Origin: Branchiostoma belcheri
Lineage: Eukaryota > Chordata > Leptocardii > Amphioxiformes > Branchiostomatidae
Reading direction: 5' to 3'
Length of the DNA: 64,000 nucleotides
NCBI RefSeq assembly: GCF_001625305.1
Contig: NW_017803943.1
Location: 1,244,862 to 1,308,861 of the forward strand
A program made the position numbers and the translations under genes. The notes below the pieces were generated by a model. The model searched no databases and was not told the DNA's origin. It saw only the letters and a list, made by a program, of their open reading frames with translations. Shown here piece after piece: positions 1 through 11,475 of the stretch (positions within the stretch are counted from its first letter, which is position 1; every line of letters begins with the position of its first letter).

Positions 1-465
1 ACCGAGCTGTCATCTGCCCCTCACAAAACAACAGCAACAGAGCAGGAATATGGCGATCTGGCCTGAGCGCTTTGCTAACCACTTTATCGTTTGCCAGTCC
101 CCAAAAGGAGATGTAATTTAAATTGCAAATCATTGTCAAAAGTGGCTGTGTGTAAATCAGAAAACACATGATCGCAAGCAATCACAATGTACGGATTCTC
201 AAACACTGCATTCCGATTGACGTTTTCGGTATGTTATGATCGCTTCCCAATGACCCCTCATCTGGAAGGGGCGTTATTCACATGGCTCCGCAAGGCAGCA
301 CACGACCCGTCGCTTTTACAGTACAGCTAATGAATTGTCTCAGGTGCTATATTTAACGTTCCTCCTATATTAGGGGGGACGGGCTCGCACAGTCGCGGCG
401 TGTGTCTGTGGAGAGAACGGTCTGCTCCGGAGACTGTCAGCTGTTGGACTCGCGGCAACGCCACG
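1..465 (+). promoter_or_regulatory. 5' flank and probable promoter/5' UTR of the methyltransferase gene
   Basis: No coding signal is visible. The stretch from about 360 is richer in GC and CpG than the surrounding DNA and leads directly into an ATG in good context (GCCACGATGA) at 466. This fits a TATA-less promoter with a 5' UTR. The assignment rests only on position and composition; no transcription start was identified. Confidence 0.35.
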
Positions 466-3400
466 ATGAAGCCCATCGAAGGGAACAACGTAGAGGATGG
501 GGAGGTGACTGAGAGGACAGAAAGGTAGGGGAATTGACGATATTTTAATAAAATAATACTATCTTGACTAGAATTGAGGGATGGGAGGAACTAGGCATTT
601 GGCACACAGTGGGACCATGGTGGCTTGACCGGATCACATCGCTGTCACGGCTGTTTTCCTTTGCTATATGCATCCCGAACGAAATGTCTGCTATGCCGAC
701 GTTGCAATTGTAAGCGGTTGGGCTCGAGTTACGCCAGTTGGTGAGGCCGCCAGAACAATGTCAGCACAAGTTAGCAAATTAATTGCCAGAAGCAAAACGC
801 ATGCTGCAATGAATAAGACTACGGCATCCTCTGGTCAGAATAGTCTATCCACTAAATATATATTAAGAAGGATTCATATAAAAGACTGTTTTGTCATTAG
901 AAAAAAATACCGAAGCTCATGATTAGCCACACTGATTGTACATACTAGCACTTATTGTTTTAGTACCTATGATGTTAAGCTTCCCTTTATACCCTTTTTG
1001 TTTTACACTATGTTCAACAGTCGTTGCCATACATTGTACTTTATACAATATATTGTCGTGCAATAGAGTTCTTCTGTTTTATCAAAGGCCCCGTTACATA
1101 ATTTATCACATAGCATAGTTTTACAGTCATTATAAACCAAAAAATTAATTCCCGTCATCCAGAAAAGCCTGGTTCCGGGAAAAGACGATCAGTATCAACA
1201 GGGTCAAGGTCGTCATCTTCGAGGCACCGTTTGATGGTGAGTAGAAGACATCGACAGTTCCTCTTCTTGTTAATGTAACTTGTTTCCAGCCACACCAGTC
1301 CTTTGTTTTCCAATGATTATAAGGATAATACAGGCTGAACATCGAGAGATTCCTGGGCTATTCGTGAGCCGTACCTCTCAATGTTTGTGTGTAAAGATTA
1401 GTTGATACGTCTTTATATTGCAAGCCGTAGCAGGTGTATCATTTGCCCTAAGTTTACATACCTCTCACTTCATGATCAACAGACAGGGGACCTCCTGTGG
1501 TGCACGTATTTGACACATATCAAATACACAAAGAGTAAGATAATCTCCAAGAAGATCTTTTGGTGGCTGCAAAGACAGAATCAATTTGGGCAGGCAGTAT
1601 CCATTTGCCAGACATTTGTGGCGAAATGGTGAACTGTCTGGCAAATGGATACAGCCTGGACAATTTGATTCTGTCTCAGTAGTCACCAAATATTGTAAGT
1701 AAGATAATCTCATTGAATGATTGACAGAAGATTACCATTCTGGATTGCTGTAATTATCTTTTACGAACGATGTCGTCTCACACATGCTGTGTTGCCAGGC
1801 AACGGGATGATGCATTTTATGCAAATAATCACTTTCAGCCAAGAAGGAAGACGAGGTGGACAACACGGGAATGCGAGTATGGCCGGCCGCGCAGGTAAAC
1901 CTTCTCTCTCTGCCCGAACCAACTAGTGCATGTTGGTTTGAGTAGTGGCAGCGGTAAAGCACATTATCCCTTTCAGAGACGCCACCTGCCGGAGAGCGGA
2001 GCAGCCTAGACTAGACCTGTGCTAGGATAAGCTACATATAATAAGATGGCAGTCCAACACAGCAACACTTGAAGTTGTGTTAATTGGTTACTAACCCTCA
2101 TTTCCAGCAGCATTAATTTTTTTCTGATCAAAATAACATTACAAGCTCATTTTGCCATTTCACTTTTGTCATTTGATGTGTCCCCTTTTCTGTCACTGTA
2201 TTCGTTGATACAAAATAGTTTATCATATTGTAAAAGGTTAATTCCTCTCACATAATATAGATATATGTATTCATTACGTTAAATGTAGGGGAACTGAGCC
2301 CAAGGGACTTCGGCCGACATATCTGTATATATATATATATATAACGTTGAAGGTATACATCCTTGCTTTGTTTTCCAGTAAATCAGTAGCTAGACCCTTT
2401 AGAAACAAAACCCGTACGGGGCAGGGCGACAGCAGGAAAAACACAGCTGGACCAACAATAATGGGAGGGGGGCGCTCCTGACTGTGACACATTTTTACAC
2501 CCGTTTTTCCCCCAGGTGCTGGCCCTGTACGTCCTGAACCACCCGGAGACGACGCGGAAGTGTGAGGGGATCCTGGAGCTGGGTGCCGGGGCGGGCGTGA
2601 CCGGCCTGCTGGTGGCCAAGTCCTGCGGGCGCCCGGCCGGTGTCGTCATCACTGACGGGGAACATCACGTCCTGGACCTCACCCGCAGGAACATAGAGGC
2701 AAACTTCAAAGAGGACGGTCAGTACGAACTAATAAAATTACTAACTGGAAAGGTAACATTTATGTAACCCTACACCAAGGGCGTCTGCTACAGCACCAGT
2801 TACCATGGTGACAGCCTTCTGACGAAGACGAAACAGAGCAAAAACAATATATTTCCTCGTGTATCACAGCTCCCATACCATAACATATTTCACTACATTG
2901 TTAAATGTGCACAGCGAAGTACCAACAGGCGTTCCTAGTAATATATCTATGAATGTTGATAAAAGTAGAACTAAAAGTTGTTAGTAGAATATTCTTCAAT
3001 CAGTGATTTTTGAAAGGTAACCAAACCCGTAGCCTGGGTGCCATCCCCAGTAGTATATTCGCCAGCTCTATAACTGTTATAGGGCAGGCGAATATACTAT
3101 TGGGGATGGCACCCAGGCTACCAAACCCGTACCTATACCTCCAAATGTTCGACGTCCACACTGGTATGTCTTTTGTTACCTTTCAAAAGTCACTGATTGA
3201 AGAATATTCTACTAACTGTTGATCTATACGTGACTGATCAACCTCTTTAAGAGGGCCTGCAAGCCCTTTTTCGTAAGGCGTAATCAGGGCGTTTTAGGCT
3301 TCGTAATTCGTAGGCATCCTCCGCAAAAATCAACGTAATTCGTAATTGGACATAGCCGCAAATCGTAAAGTTGTAATCAGCTCTGAGACTTTAACGTAAT

Positions 3401-4186
3401 TCGTAATAGGCGGCGAAAATTTTGCGTAATTCTTAATCACTACCCCCCTTGCAGGTCCTCCTTTAACGACCTAACAGTTGTTCTGTGTCGTGTTGAAGGC
3501 CGCCCGACGTGTGAATACCTGAGATGGGGGGAGAACGTGGACGAGTTCAAGGACAGGTTCGGGACCTTTGACCTCATCATGGCGACGGACGTTCTGTACT
3601 GCCCCGAGGCGCTGGAACCTTTCTTCATGACCGCCAAGCAGCTGTTGTCTTCCAAGGTCGGCTCCTTCCGAATATTACATCTTAACTAGTCTAGAGTTCC
3701 ACGATCTCATACCTTCGCCAATTGCCTTAACGTACTACTGGATTAGATCCTTTTTTTGCATAATTGTCATCTGATTATGTCAAGCGTCACTTATCTTCCT
3801 TGAAACATATTCAACAAATTGAACTTGGAAGTTCCAGACCAAGCTGCTAGGGGGCCGCCTAAACGCTTCGAAAACATATATAAACCCTCTTGGTCGAAAT
3901 AAATAAACCATTCTCTGACACAGACCGTTGTTATTTTTACTTTCAGCCTTCGGCCCAGCTGTTAGTCTCTCACACGAACCGAAGCTACGTCCCCCACTAC
4001 AAGGTGCGGAAGGCGGGGTCCACCTGCGGGTTCAAGGTGACGGACATCCCGCTGCAGTCCATCCCGGGCTGCGCTGAGATGAGCCGAGCCACCGCCGCGG
4101 ACCCCAGACACCCCATGCTGCAGAGGATGCAAGTCTTCAGATTCACGCTGAAGGCGTCGGTCATTAAGGGCGACCCGTCTCCGTAA
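466..4186 (+). CDS. METTL21-like SAM-dependent methyltransferase, five exons
   Basis: This is a spliced gene for a Rossmann-fold methyltransferase of the Methyltransf_16 group (METTL21/22/23, CAMKMT, EEF2KMT), whose known members mostly methylate protein lysines using S-adenosylmethionine. Proposed exons: 466-504 (start MKPIEGNN), 1844-1894 (ends MRVWPAAQ before a gtaaac donor), 2516-2717, 3478-3656 and 3947-4186 (TAA stop). Exon 3 carries the SAM-binding loop ELGAGAGVTG and the acidic post-I motif VITDG. Exon 4 has DLIMATDVLYC, matching the family's DxxY motif. Exon 5 has LLVSHTNRSYVPHY. The 2717/3478 join (phase 1) and 3656/3947 join (phase 0) keep frame. The total is about 236 residues, normal for the family. 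The weak point is exon 1 to 2: the better donor at 525 (gtaggg) would leave phase 2, which no nearby acceptor accepts. The donor at 505 with the acceptor at 1843 keeps frame, or a small exon is missing. The exact subfamily and substrate cannot be told. Confidence 0.8.
525..1533. other. Intron 1, left part; nothing recognised
   Basis: AT-rich intronic DNA. Short open frames on both strands have no recognisable motifs or splice-supported ends and look like chance. Confidence 0.5.
1534..1711. mobile_element. Fold-back (hairpin) element in intron 1
   Basis: Two arms are near-perfect inverted copies: left about 1585-1620, with core GACAGAATCAATTTGGGCAG, and right about 1630-1678. Both end at the shared TGTCTGGCAAATGGATAC sequence around a short centre. 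The structure is flanked by the 14-bp direct repeat AGTAAGATAATCTC (1534-1547 and 1698-1711), as expected of a target-site duplication. The open frames read here are products of the palindrome. Superfamily not identified. Confidence 0.6.
1895..2515. other. Intron 2
   Basis: AT-rich intronic sequence with a short TA run near 2326-2343. The 3' end has a polypyrimidine tract (gtttttcccccag) before exon 3. Nothing else is recognised. Confidence 0.6.
2980..3216. mobile_element. Nested palindromes in intron 3
   Basis: The outer arms (2980-3020 and about 3175-3216) are inverted copies sharing GTTAGTAGAATATTCTTCAA. Inside lies a second palindrome, 3031-3119, with ends AGCCTGGGTGCCATCCCC and its complement. 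The inner one is flanked by the 12-bp direct repeat ACCAAACCCGTA. This suggests one hairpin element inserted into another. A copy of part of the outer arm recurs near 23665-23700. Confidence 0.6.
3250..3440. repeat. Degenerate CGTAATTCGTAAT motif cluster in intron 3
   Basis: The word CGTAATTCGTAAT and close variants recur at irregular spacing just before the polypyrimidine tract of exon 4. The spacing is not a strict period. It may be a decayed tandem repeat. Confidence 0.4.
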
Positions 4187-4204
4187 ATAACGTTTCGCTA
4201 GCAG

Positions 4205-4680
4205 CTAGCCTAGCCTGGTTCCCAGTCCTGGCGTGGTTTGGGCGGACTCTCTTCGGGTCTGTAGACGATCACTGCTGCCCGGTCTTAGCCTCCACAGGCC
4301 TTTTTACGGGAATACAGATCGTAGAATTCGGCAAAAAAGAGGGTAAAATTGCCCAAGGGAGTCCGGCCGCGGGGAGGTAGTTTTTTGCACGGCCAGTCAA
4401 ACCTACAAGGTGTCCAAACTCCCCTGGCAGACTTGATTCTCCTATATATAGCCATCGTAGTTAGTCTGGTAGAGACTAGCCCAGTTCAACATTGGCTCCC
4501 CGGTAGCAGTTTTACGCCTGGCCAGTAAGGGTTTTTGCACGGCAGGAGTTTGATTAGGTGGGCCTATTGAACACCCGTCGTTCAAAACCTACCGGGAGCC
4601 CTAGGGAGCCAGGTTCCACTGGGCGGCTGGGATCGTCTACAAGCCCGAAGAGAGCCCACCCAAACAACCATAAGACGGGA
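4205..4680. mobile_element. Palindromic (fold-back) element downstream of the methyltransferase
   Basis: Sequence at about 4231-4280 (GGTTTGGGCGGACTCTCTTC, then GTAGACGATC) recurs inverted at about 4621-4672 (GATCGTCTAC, then CGAAGAGAGCCCACCCAAAC). The arms enclose about 340 bp with no coding potential. This fits a non-autonomous TIR element. Target duplications were not resolved. Confidence 0.55.
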
Positions 4681-5755
4681 CACAACTAGCAGAGGTAGCG
4701 GAAATAATACCGTCTACAACCTTTGTTAAAGGTTTTTGCTTAGCTCTAAATACGGAGTTGTAGTCCGTATGCTCGTTCAAAAGATCGTCTGTTAGAGCGA
4801 AAGTTGAAATCGCACAACGTCGACGTTATCTTGATAGATGATGAAGAGTCTAAGTAATATAAGCTACAAGTACATTGATGCGTATCATCAATATCAAGTA
4901 TATTGCTTTCTATTGAAAGAGCTTAATGCCCAATGTTGAAGAGCCTTTTGATTGCTTTAGTGGAACGTAAAGTTCGGAAGTTAGATTTGGACAACTTTCC
5001 TTTTTTTTTAAAACATTCGGAATGTTTTTGAACTACAGTTTTGTGCACAACACCATCTACTAGTCTGTACTAGACTGCGGAGAGAAATGTTGATATCGTC
5101 TTCTTTGACACGTAAAGGAAGACTTATACAATCTGTAAAACAGATTTACGATTTCTGATCTTGTAAATACTACATTTTCCCCTGTGATCAGGTCACGTGA
5201 AACAATTTCACGTGAATAAAACACGTTTGTAAATACATGAGTGTTTGGAGTAGCGAAATTCCCCCACCCTAGACAATATTAAAGTAGAAAACTTGTTACG
5301 ACCACGAAATCAACAAAACTTGACCAAAGTAGGAAAGTTTAGGCCCTACCAGTTCCTTCTAGCCCAAGCGTATCCAAAATAAACCAAAATTATCAAAAGA
5401 AAAATGATTTTTAAAACTAAGGTATTAGTAGGGACTATGATTCTTATTTCTTGCCCCTCACTGCGTAACGCAATTGTAACGTCTGTCCAGAATGTCTCTA
5501 GCCGTACACCATACATCCCCCTCGACACGCACAATCAGATGTAAGCTGGGTAAAATTTTCCCATGACCTCGAGCTCGGTGACCTGGTCAGGTCAGGAGAT
5601 GCTGCCAATTTATAACTACCGGGCATGTCAGATTTTACTGACTGTGTCCCTCTCCACATTTGCACTTCCAAATGTAGTTGTTATCATAATTGATTGTACT
5701 TCGGTTTGTGTTACAAGTCCGAATGGGATAATGCCTCAACCTCTATGAAACACAG
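4681..5755. other. Intergenic DNA, nothing recognised
   Basis: AT-rich, with short chance frames only. A small perfect palindrome pair, TCACGTGA...TCACGTGA, lies near 5191-5215, containing two E-box-type CACGTG cores. Function unknown. Confidence 0.45.
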
Positions 5756-5838
5756 TGACTTTGACTCAGAACATAGTGAATTTGGCCTTGAACATAGTGG
5801 CATTCACTTCAAACATAATGATTTTGACCTTGCAAGTT
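5756..5838. repeat. Four imperfect 21-bp tandem repeats
   Basis: Units starting at 5756, 5777, 5798 and 5819 share the pattern TGANTTTGNCTTNNAACATAG with substitutions. The third unit is the most divergent. Confidence 0.55.
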
Positions 5839-6197
5839 GAATGATCTTCCAATTTTCAGCCAGAGATTCTTGTCGCGTATCGTGACTTCTTGCTACACAC
5901 AGAGACATCACGCTATGACAGATAACTGTTCTAGCATTACCCGTAGTTTAACCTACCACGCATATCACAAAAGCCCCAACACTTATGAGATGTTCAACAA
6001 AGCTGAAAATTTGATTCCAGTGTATCGTGCATCTCCGCCAGTCTGTTTCTTCTCCCCATTTCTCACATGGCTGGATCGATCAATATCAATCCGCTTGTAA
6101 CGCCTTTCTACCACAATATCAACAGGGGATCGGAACAGAGTGCCTTGCCATTATACACATTACAGTCTGGCACTGAGAGCACTCAACATTTATGGAT

Positions 6198-6840
<643 letters not shown>

Positions 6841-6933
6841 GACTTTGCGTGTGTGTACGCGTGTGTGAGTTTGTCACTCTGTGTGTGTGCATCAGCATCC
6901 TGAACTAACTTAATCTCCGGCGTATCCGTGTGT

Positions 6934-6936
6934 GTT

Positions 6937-6968
<32 letters not shown>

Positions 6969-6990
6969 TGTATGTATGTATGTATGTATG
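6934..6990. repeat. (TATG)n microsatellite
   Basis: About fourteen TATG/TGTA units in a row, adjoining a MITE-B end. Confidence 0.95.
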
Positions 6991-7000
6991 CATAAACCTT

Positions 7001-7062
7001 TCTTTATTCGCACGCTCGCATCACTTTTGGGGTTCCCAGAGGATGTCATCAACATGGCCTAA
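7001..7062 (+). mobile_element. MITE-B, right-end fragment
   Basis: Matches the right terminus of the MITE-B family (CGCACGCTCGCATCA, GGTTCCCAGAGGA, ending CATGGCC) followed by the TAA target trinucleotide. The left part is missing, replaced by the TATG microsatellite. Confidence 0.7.
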
Positions 7063-7605
7063 CGTGACTATTTTGTACAGTGTAAATAATACAGTATGTT
7101 ATCCGTTGGCTCCAAGTCTCTTCCTGGAATTAGGCCCTACTTTTCCTGGAATTCCAGATCCATGGAGACCACCTGTGCGCACGAAAAAAAAAACAGTTGC
7201 ACACCAGGGATTAAATTTTATTATCTATACAGAAATACTGCACCGACGTGGCTTAAGAGATCGGCTTCTTCGTGAATCCTGCTGTAAATGATTTGATGAC
7301 CAAGTGTTAAAATTGCCGGAGGCGGTGAAATGTTGACGTCAGAGCCGGCAGGAGGGATTCCCACTGTTTCCTCTCTTATACAACATGCATGTGCTGTAGA
7401 ACTGCTTTCTAGTAGACCCAGATCAGTACATTGAAAAGCTTACCATCCACTGGTCGTGACACGAAAGGCGGACGACAGTAGGTTATTTTACAGGTTCAAA
7501 GTGCCGCTTGATCTTTTCGAACATATGTACATAGAAAAGGGCAGACATAACCGCATTCCTCTGCAGCAAAGAATTGCCAATACTCTCATTTAGATAAAAT
7601 CAAAG
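7063..7605. other. Intergenic DNA with a short shared repeat
   Basis: No gene signal. The stretch around 7541-7590 (GACATAACCGCA then TCCTCT) is similar to 26860-26920, so it is probably a fragment of a dispersed repeat. Confidence 0.35.
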
Positions 7606-8161
7606 TTGACGATCAGTGCCATTTTATTGTTGACTGTGCATTATATAGGAATGAGAAATATCCTCTATAATTTATCTATTAATCTATATATTTTAAAATA
7701 TTTTTTTTTCCTTGAACTGTACCTACCTTGTAAAAACATAATGGCCAGTGTACTAGTTACCCCGTCCTGCTACATTAGTCTATCTCAAAAACAACGTTAT
7801 GAATCGTATGAAGTAAAACCTGCAGTACCATTTCCAGGTGCATGGCGTGTCACGACATGTGACAGTCCTAACACCCGCAAATCCGCCGTGAAGCCACCAT
7901 GGATGAAACCTACCCGAAAGAACCCTGGCAACACGGAAAACAGACTTAGCGCAGAGTTTAGACTCTTCTGTATCGTAAGAACTGGCAAACACGTTGCCAG
8001 ACGTGTGGCCTATCGCATAAGCTGGCAGAGAGCCGACGCAAGACTTGTGGAAATCTGGCGAAAGCCTTGCTCTGAGGCTAGGTTTATGTCGGATAACGGA
8101 CGCTGTGGTGCACGTAGTGGAGCTTATTCTCACCTTACGGAGTTTATCAGAATGCCCTGTC
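7606..8161 (+). other. Unexplained open frame, product not recognised
   Basis: One + frame is open for over 600 nt (it runs on to 8217 into a MITE-A), and the minus strand is also open over most of it. The core from about 7740 to 8160 is richer in GC than its flanks. No motif, signal peptide or domain is recognisable, and both strands being open argues against a real gene. It could be a decayed transposon piece or part of an exon. Confidence 0.15.
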
Positions 8162-8345
8162 TTAAAGGCATCCAATACAATTTCAGGGCGGTAAAACATA
8201 AAATATATTGTACATGAGGAAATCTGTCTGATATTGACATTTACTGCCATGTCTTAGCACATTTGCATCATTATTTCAAACTTGAAGCGTTTGAATAGCC
8301 CCAAGTCAAACTATGTGAGGAGTTCCTTTATTTCAGGGCAGTTCC
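8162..8345 (+). mobile_element. MITE-A, copy 1 (3'-truncated)
   Basis: Begins TTAA then AGGCATCCAATACAATTTCA, the MITE-A terminus, and continues with the internal TGATATTGACATTTACTGCC shared with other copies. The right terminus is not intact. Confidence 0.7.
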
Positions 8346-8766
8346 GTAGTTACCAACGGCTTCTTTTCTTTCTTTCTTTCTTTCTAACGTCAGAGGAGTA
8401 ATGACTCCGGCAACCACCTAGGTCCTCCTCCCTCGAGCATGTCCAATAATGTCTTCAGACCGTTCATTGTTATGACTCCCAACTTGAGCTATGTCATAAG
8501 TCTTCTGCTATCCCCACGAAGGTACACTCGTCCTCCCTCTCCTCTCTTGATTCCCTTCTCCTCAAGTCTCGTCATTGACCAAGTAGTTGGACCGTTGTGC
8601 CTTGACAGACAGTTCTTCTGGATTATATCCACAACATCGGGCACAGTCAACTTTATGTCACAAAAGGGTACCAATCTGAGCTTCTTACTGTCGCTCGCTA
8701 CAATGGACAACAGAGGATGGCACCCAGCCCAGAGCCTCGGAGGATCGAGGTCGTTAGTTTTTCAGA
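8346..8766. other. Short (TTTC)n tract and unassigned DNA
   Basis: A TTTC microsatellite lies near 8365-8386. The rest has open frames on both strands but no recognisable protein. Confidence 0.4.
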
Positions 8767-8826
8767 ACAGGCGAAAATCGATGCGCGGGCAGATGTCACC
8801 CATAAAATTAAATCAGCGTGGCCTAA
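8767..8826 (-). mobile_element. MITE-B, left-end fragment, inverted
   Basis: Reads as the reverse complement of the MITE-B left terminus (GCGCGGGCAGATGTCA, then CGTGGCC) followed by TAA at 8824-8826. Confidence 0.6.
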
Positions 8827-8829
8827 CTA

Positions 8830-9598
8830 TGACAAGAATCACCTCAATTTATTGTCAGTGTGACATCACCCTTACTGACAGTGTCAGAAAACTTGGAGAG
8901 ACAGTTATACCCCCTGGTTCCTGGCGTTTAGTGTTCATACATACAAATCATAAAAATCGTGTTAAAAAGTAGTGGATGGTGCATCGGTGGTCTGTAATTT
9001 GACTATTCATCATGCTCAAGACAGTAGCCATTCCGGTATTACATCATGTTGACTTACGATGTGTAGTGTCATAACTGACAGGTTAGATTACTTGGAATCT
9101 AACTGTCTGCAAAATTAAAGTACACCATCGAGCATCTAATACCCACCCTTCCCCTCATAGAGGCTGTGTACTAAACCATATCGGACAGGTCCGTAGTTGG
9201 CGATGTTCCGCTTGTCGATTTTTCATGAGCCGATTGCGGCTGACCTTGCTCCACGTGCGTCATGTAGCGTCATACGGGTCTAGTTAGCTCCGAGCTTCTC
9301 TCATCTGCAGAACTTAACAAGAAATTCCATTTGCTTATCTCAAATGTTCGCAGCAAGGGCGGCAGATGCAGATCTGTCTCCAAGTGGTTGTTTAATATGG
9401 CAGACACCGTGACAGAATCAGCTCTTATCTTTGTACATTAACAGAGAAGCGATTGGAAGCGCACGAACACCGGAGATGGCAAAGAAATTGGAAAAATAGA
9501 TTGGAATTTCCTGAGGAATACGGGGCGTACGTGCCAAACTGGGGGCGAAGCAATTACATCAAGGAGAGAACACAGCCACGCTGAGAACGTACTTTGTC
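8830..9598. other. Intergenic DNA, nothing recognised
   Basis: No exon, repeat family or strong secondary structure could be assigned. Confidence 0.4.
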
Positions 9599-9601
9599 TT
9601 A

Positions 9602-10001
9602 GGCCATGTTGATTTGATTATATGGGTGACATCCACGCGCGCATGAATTTTCGTCCGTTGCCAAAAAAGTTTTCGACCAAATACTGTAAATCGTATAAAG
9701 CAGCTGCTAAATGAGGAAATACATGCTGTCAATTGAATAAAAAGGAAAACGATACTAATGCCGTAGAATGCCAAAATCAAAGGAAAAGAAGAAAATGTGA
9801 AGAAATGAAAATATAGAGTGTATTATCCGCCATACCATACTCTTTGGTGTTTAGTCATTTGCTCAACCTCCATGACCACGTAGATTTCGTAATGAAGGCA
9901 ACGTTTTTGCCAAACTTTTTTTATTCGCACGCTCGCATCAGTTTTGAGGTTCCCAGAGGAGCGTTAACCATGTATCAATAATAAATCAAATCAACATGGC
10001 C
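9602..10001 (+). mobile_element. MITE-B, full-length copy
   Basis: Both ends are present: GGCCATGTTGATTTGATTAT at the left and AATCAAATCAACATGGCC at the right, flanked by TTA at 9599-9601 and 10002-10004. The length is 400 bp and it encodes no protein. The 3-bp TWA target and GG-CC termini are typical of PIF/Harbinger-type elements (inference). Confidence 0.8.
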
Positions 10002-10004
10002 TTA

Positions 10005-11249
10005 TGAAGAAGATGCAAGACAGGGGACTAAAAAAGAAGAAAGACCTGAATTTGAACCCAAGAGGCACTAAAATATCACATACTGTTTCCCGCACGTCGA
10101 ATACATCACATAACACGTATGTACAATTACTCTCCCGTGATGGCTTCTCTACACTGGGCGGTAGCTTTCATCAATTCCCACGATTCGTCAAAGCTAGTGG
10201 AGTTTGATGGCGAACTTATTTCACTTGATGGATAACTGAGATCCAGTTGACATTAGTCTTACAAATAGCTGCACATCGGGACTCATAAACGACAATACGT
10301 CAGGTTTCTATAGGCCTATAAAATGTGCCATCCCCCTCCCCGCACACACACAGAAAGAAGCTTCATTGGCGCAACAGAAAAGCACAGCGGCTTTCGTGTT
10401 GTGTGGTGTTCCACAAAATATAAATACAAAATAAATAATAAAATTCTACCTAATAAGCAAAAAGGGCTGACAGAAGTAAATCTATAATAGCAAAATATAA
10501 GGAATGTATGTGAGGGTTGTTGGACGTTTCGGTGTGGCCACATTTGTAGTATATTTTGATGTTGTAGAATGTGCAGCAGTGTATGGCGCATGTCCGCTAG
10601 TCTGTGACTGACAAAAGTAACATTATCTAATGCTGAGGTCACATCTCCAAACCGGAGCCCGGCCGGGCTGTTTCCATAACGAAAAATCAACAATTTTTTT
10701 TCAAGAATATACGCAAATAGTTATATTATCATTTTTTAAAACTTTTTTGTGCTTTGTTGTCTTTTATACCATATACCATAGACCTCAGCACGTATTTTTC
10801 TGTAACAAGACATTACGTCTGCACGACTACCCCAAGACTACCCTCAGTTTGTGATCGTGCGACAATCCTATGATGCATGTAAATTTAACGGGTCTTTATT
10901 TGCTGGCTGTTAAAACACGTCTGTAAGCCAAGAAAAAAAAAACAGAACAAGAATGAAATACGGCCATTTAGTTGCGAATCACGTCATGCCCATATCCTGA
11001 TGATGCCAAATTGCTGTATCGTTAGTTACTGTCATGACTGTTGGAATGGCTGGCGGCTTCCAAAACTGTCGATCCGGCTGTACATTATCTGTCGAACTTC
11101 TCAGTTCAGTTCAAAGACTGGAAACTCAAGGGCATCCAAATAGTCGGATGTTCATACAAGCTACAGAGACCTGAGAGAGGGTGTATGTATGACCTTCTCC
11201 TGGAATCCCAAACTGATCTGAGCGTGCCAGTAAAAAGATAAAGGATTTG
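10005..11249. other. Intergenic DNA, nothing recognised
   Basis: AT-rich. A 125-codon minus frame at 10316-10693 has no recognisable domain and biased low-complexity composition; it is judged to be chance. Confidence 0.4.
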
Positions 11250-11475
11250 GCAAAAAAAGTTGCCTTCATTATGAAGTCAACGTGGTCAACAAGGTTGAAC
11301 AAATGACTTAAAACACAGAGTATCGTATGGCAAATGATAGACTCTTCATTTTCATTTCTTCACATTTTCTTATTTTACTTTGGAATTCTACGACTCAGTA
11401 TCATTTTTCATTTTGTTTTTTGAAAATTTACGGCATATATTTGCTCATTTTGCACCTGATTTGTACGTTATACAG
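11250..11475 (-). mobile_element. MITE-B internal fragment, inverted
   Basis: The GGCAAAAAAAGTTGCCTTCA, ACACAGAGTATCGTATGGC and TTTCATTTCTTCACATTTTC segments are the reverse complement of the interior of the full-length copies. Both termini are absent. Confidence 0.6.

Noticed and set aside
7780-8250. A 156-codon minus-strand frame
   Set aside because: It overlaps the + frame and a MITE-A end and has no recognisable motif; treated as a shadow of an unexplained region.
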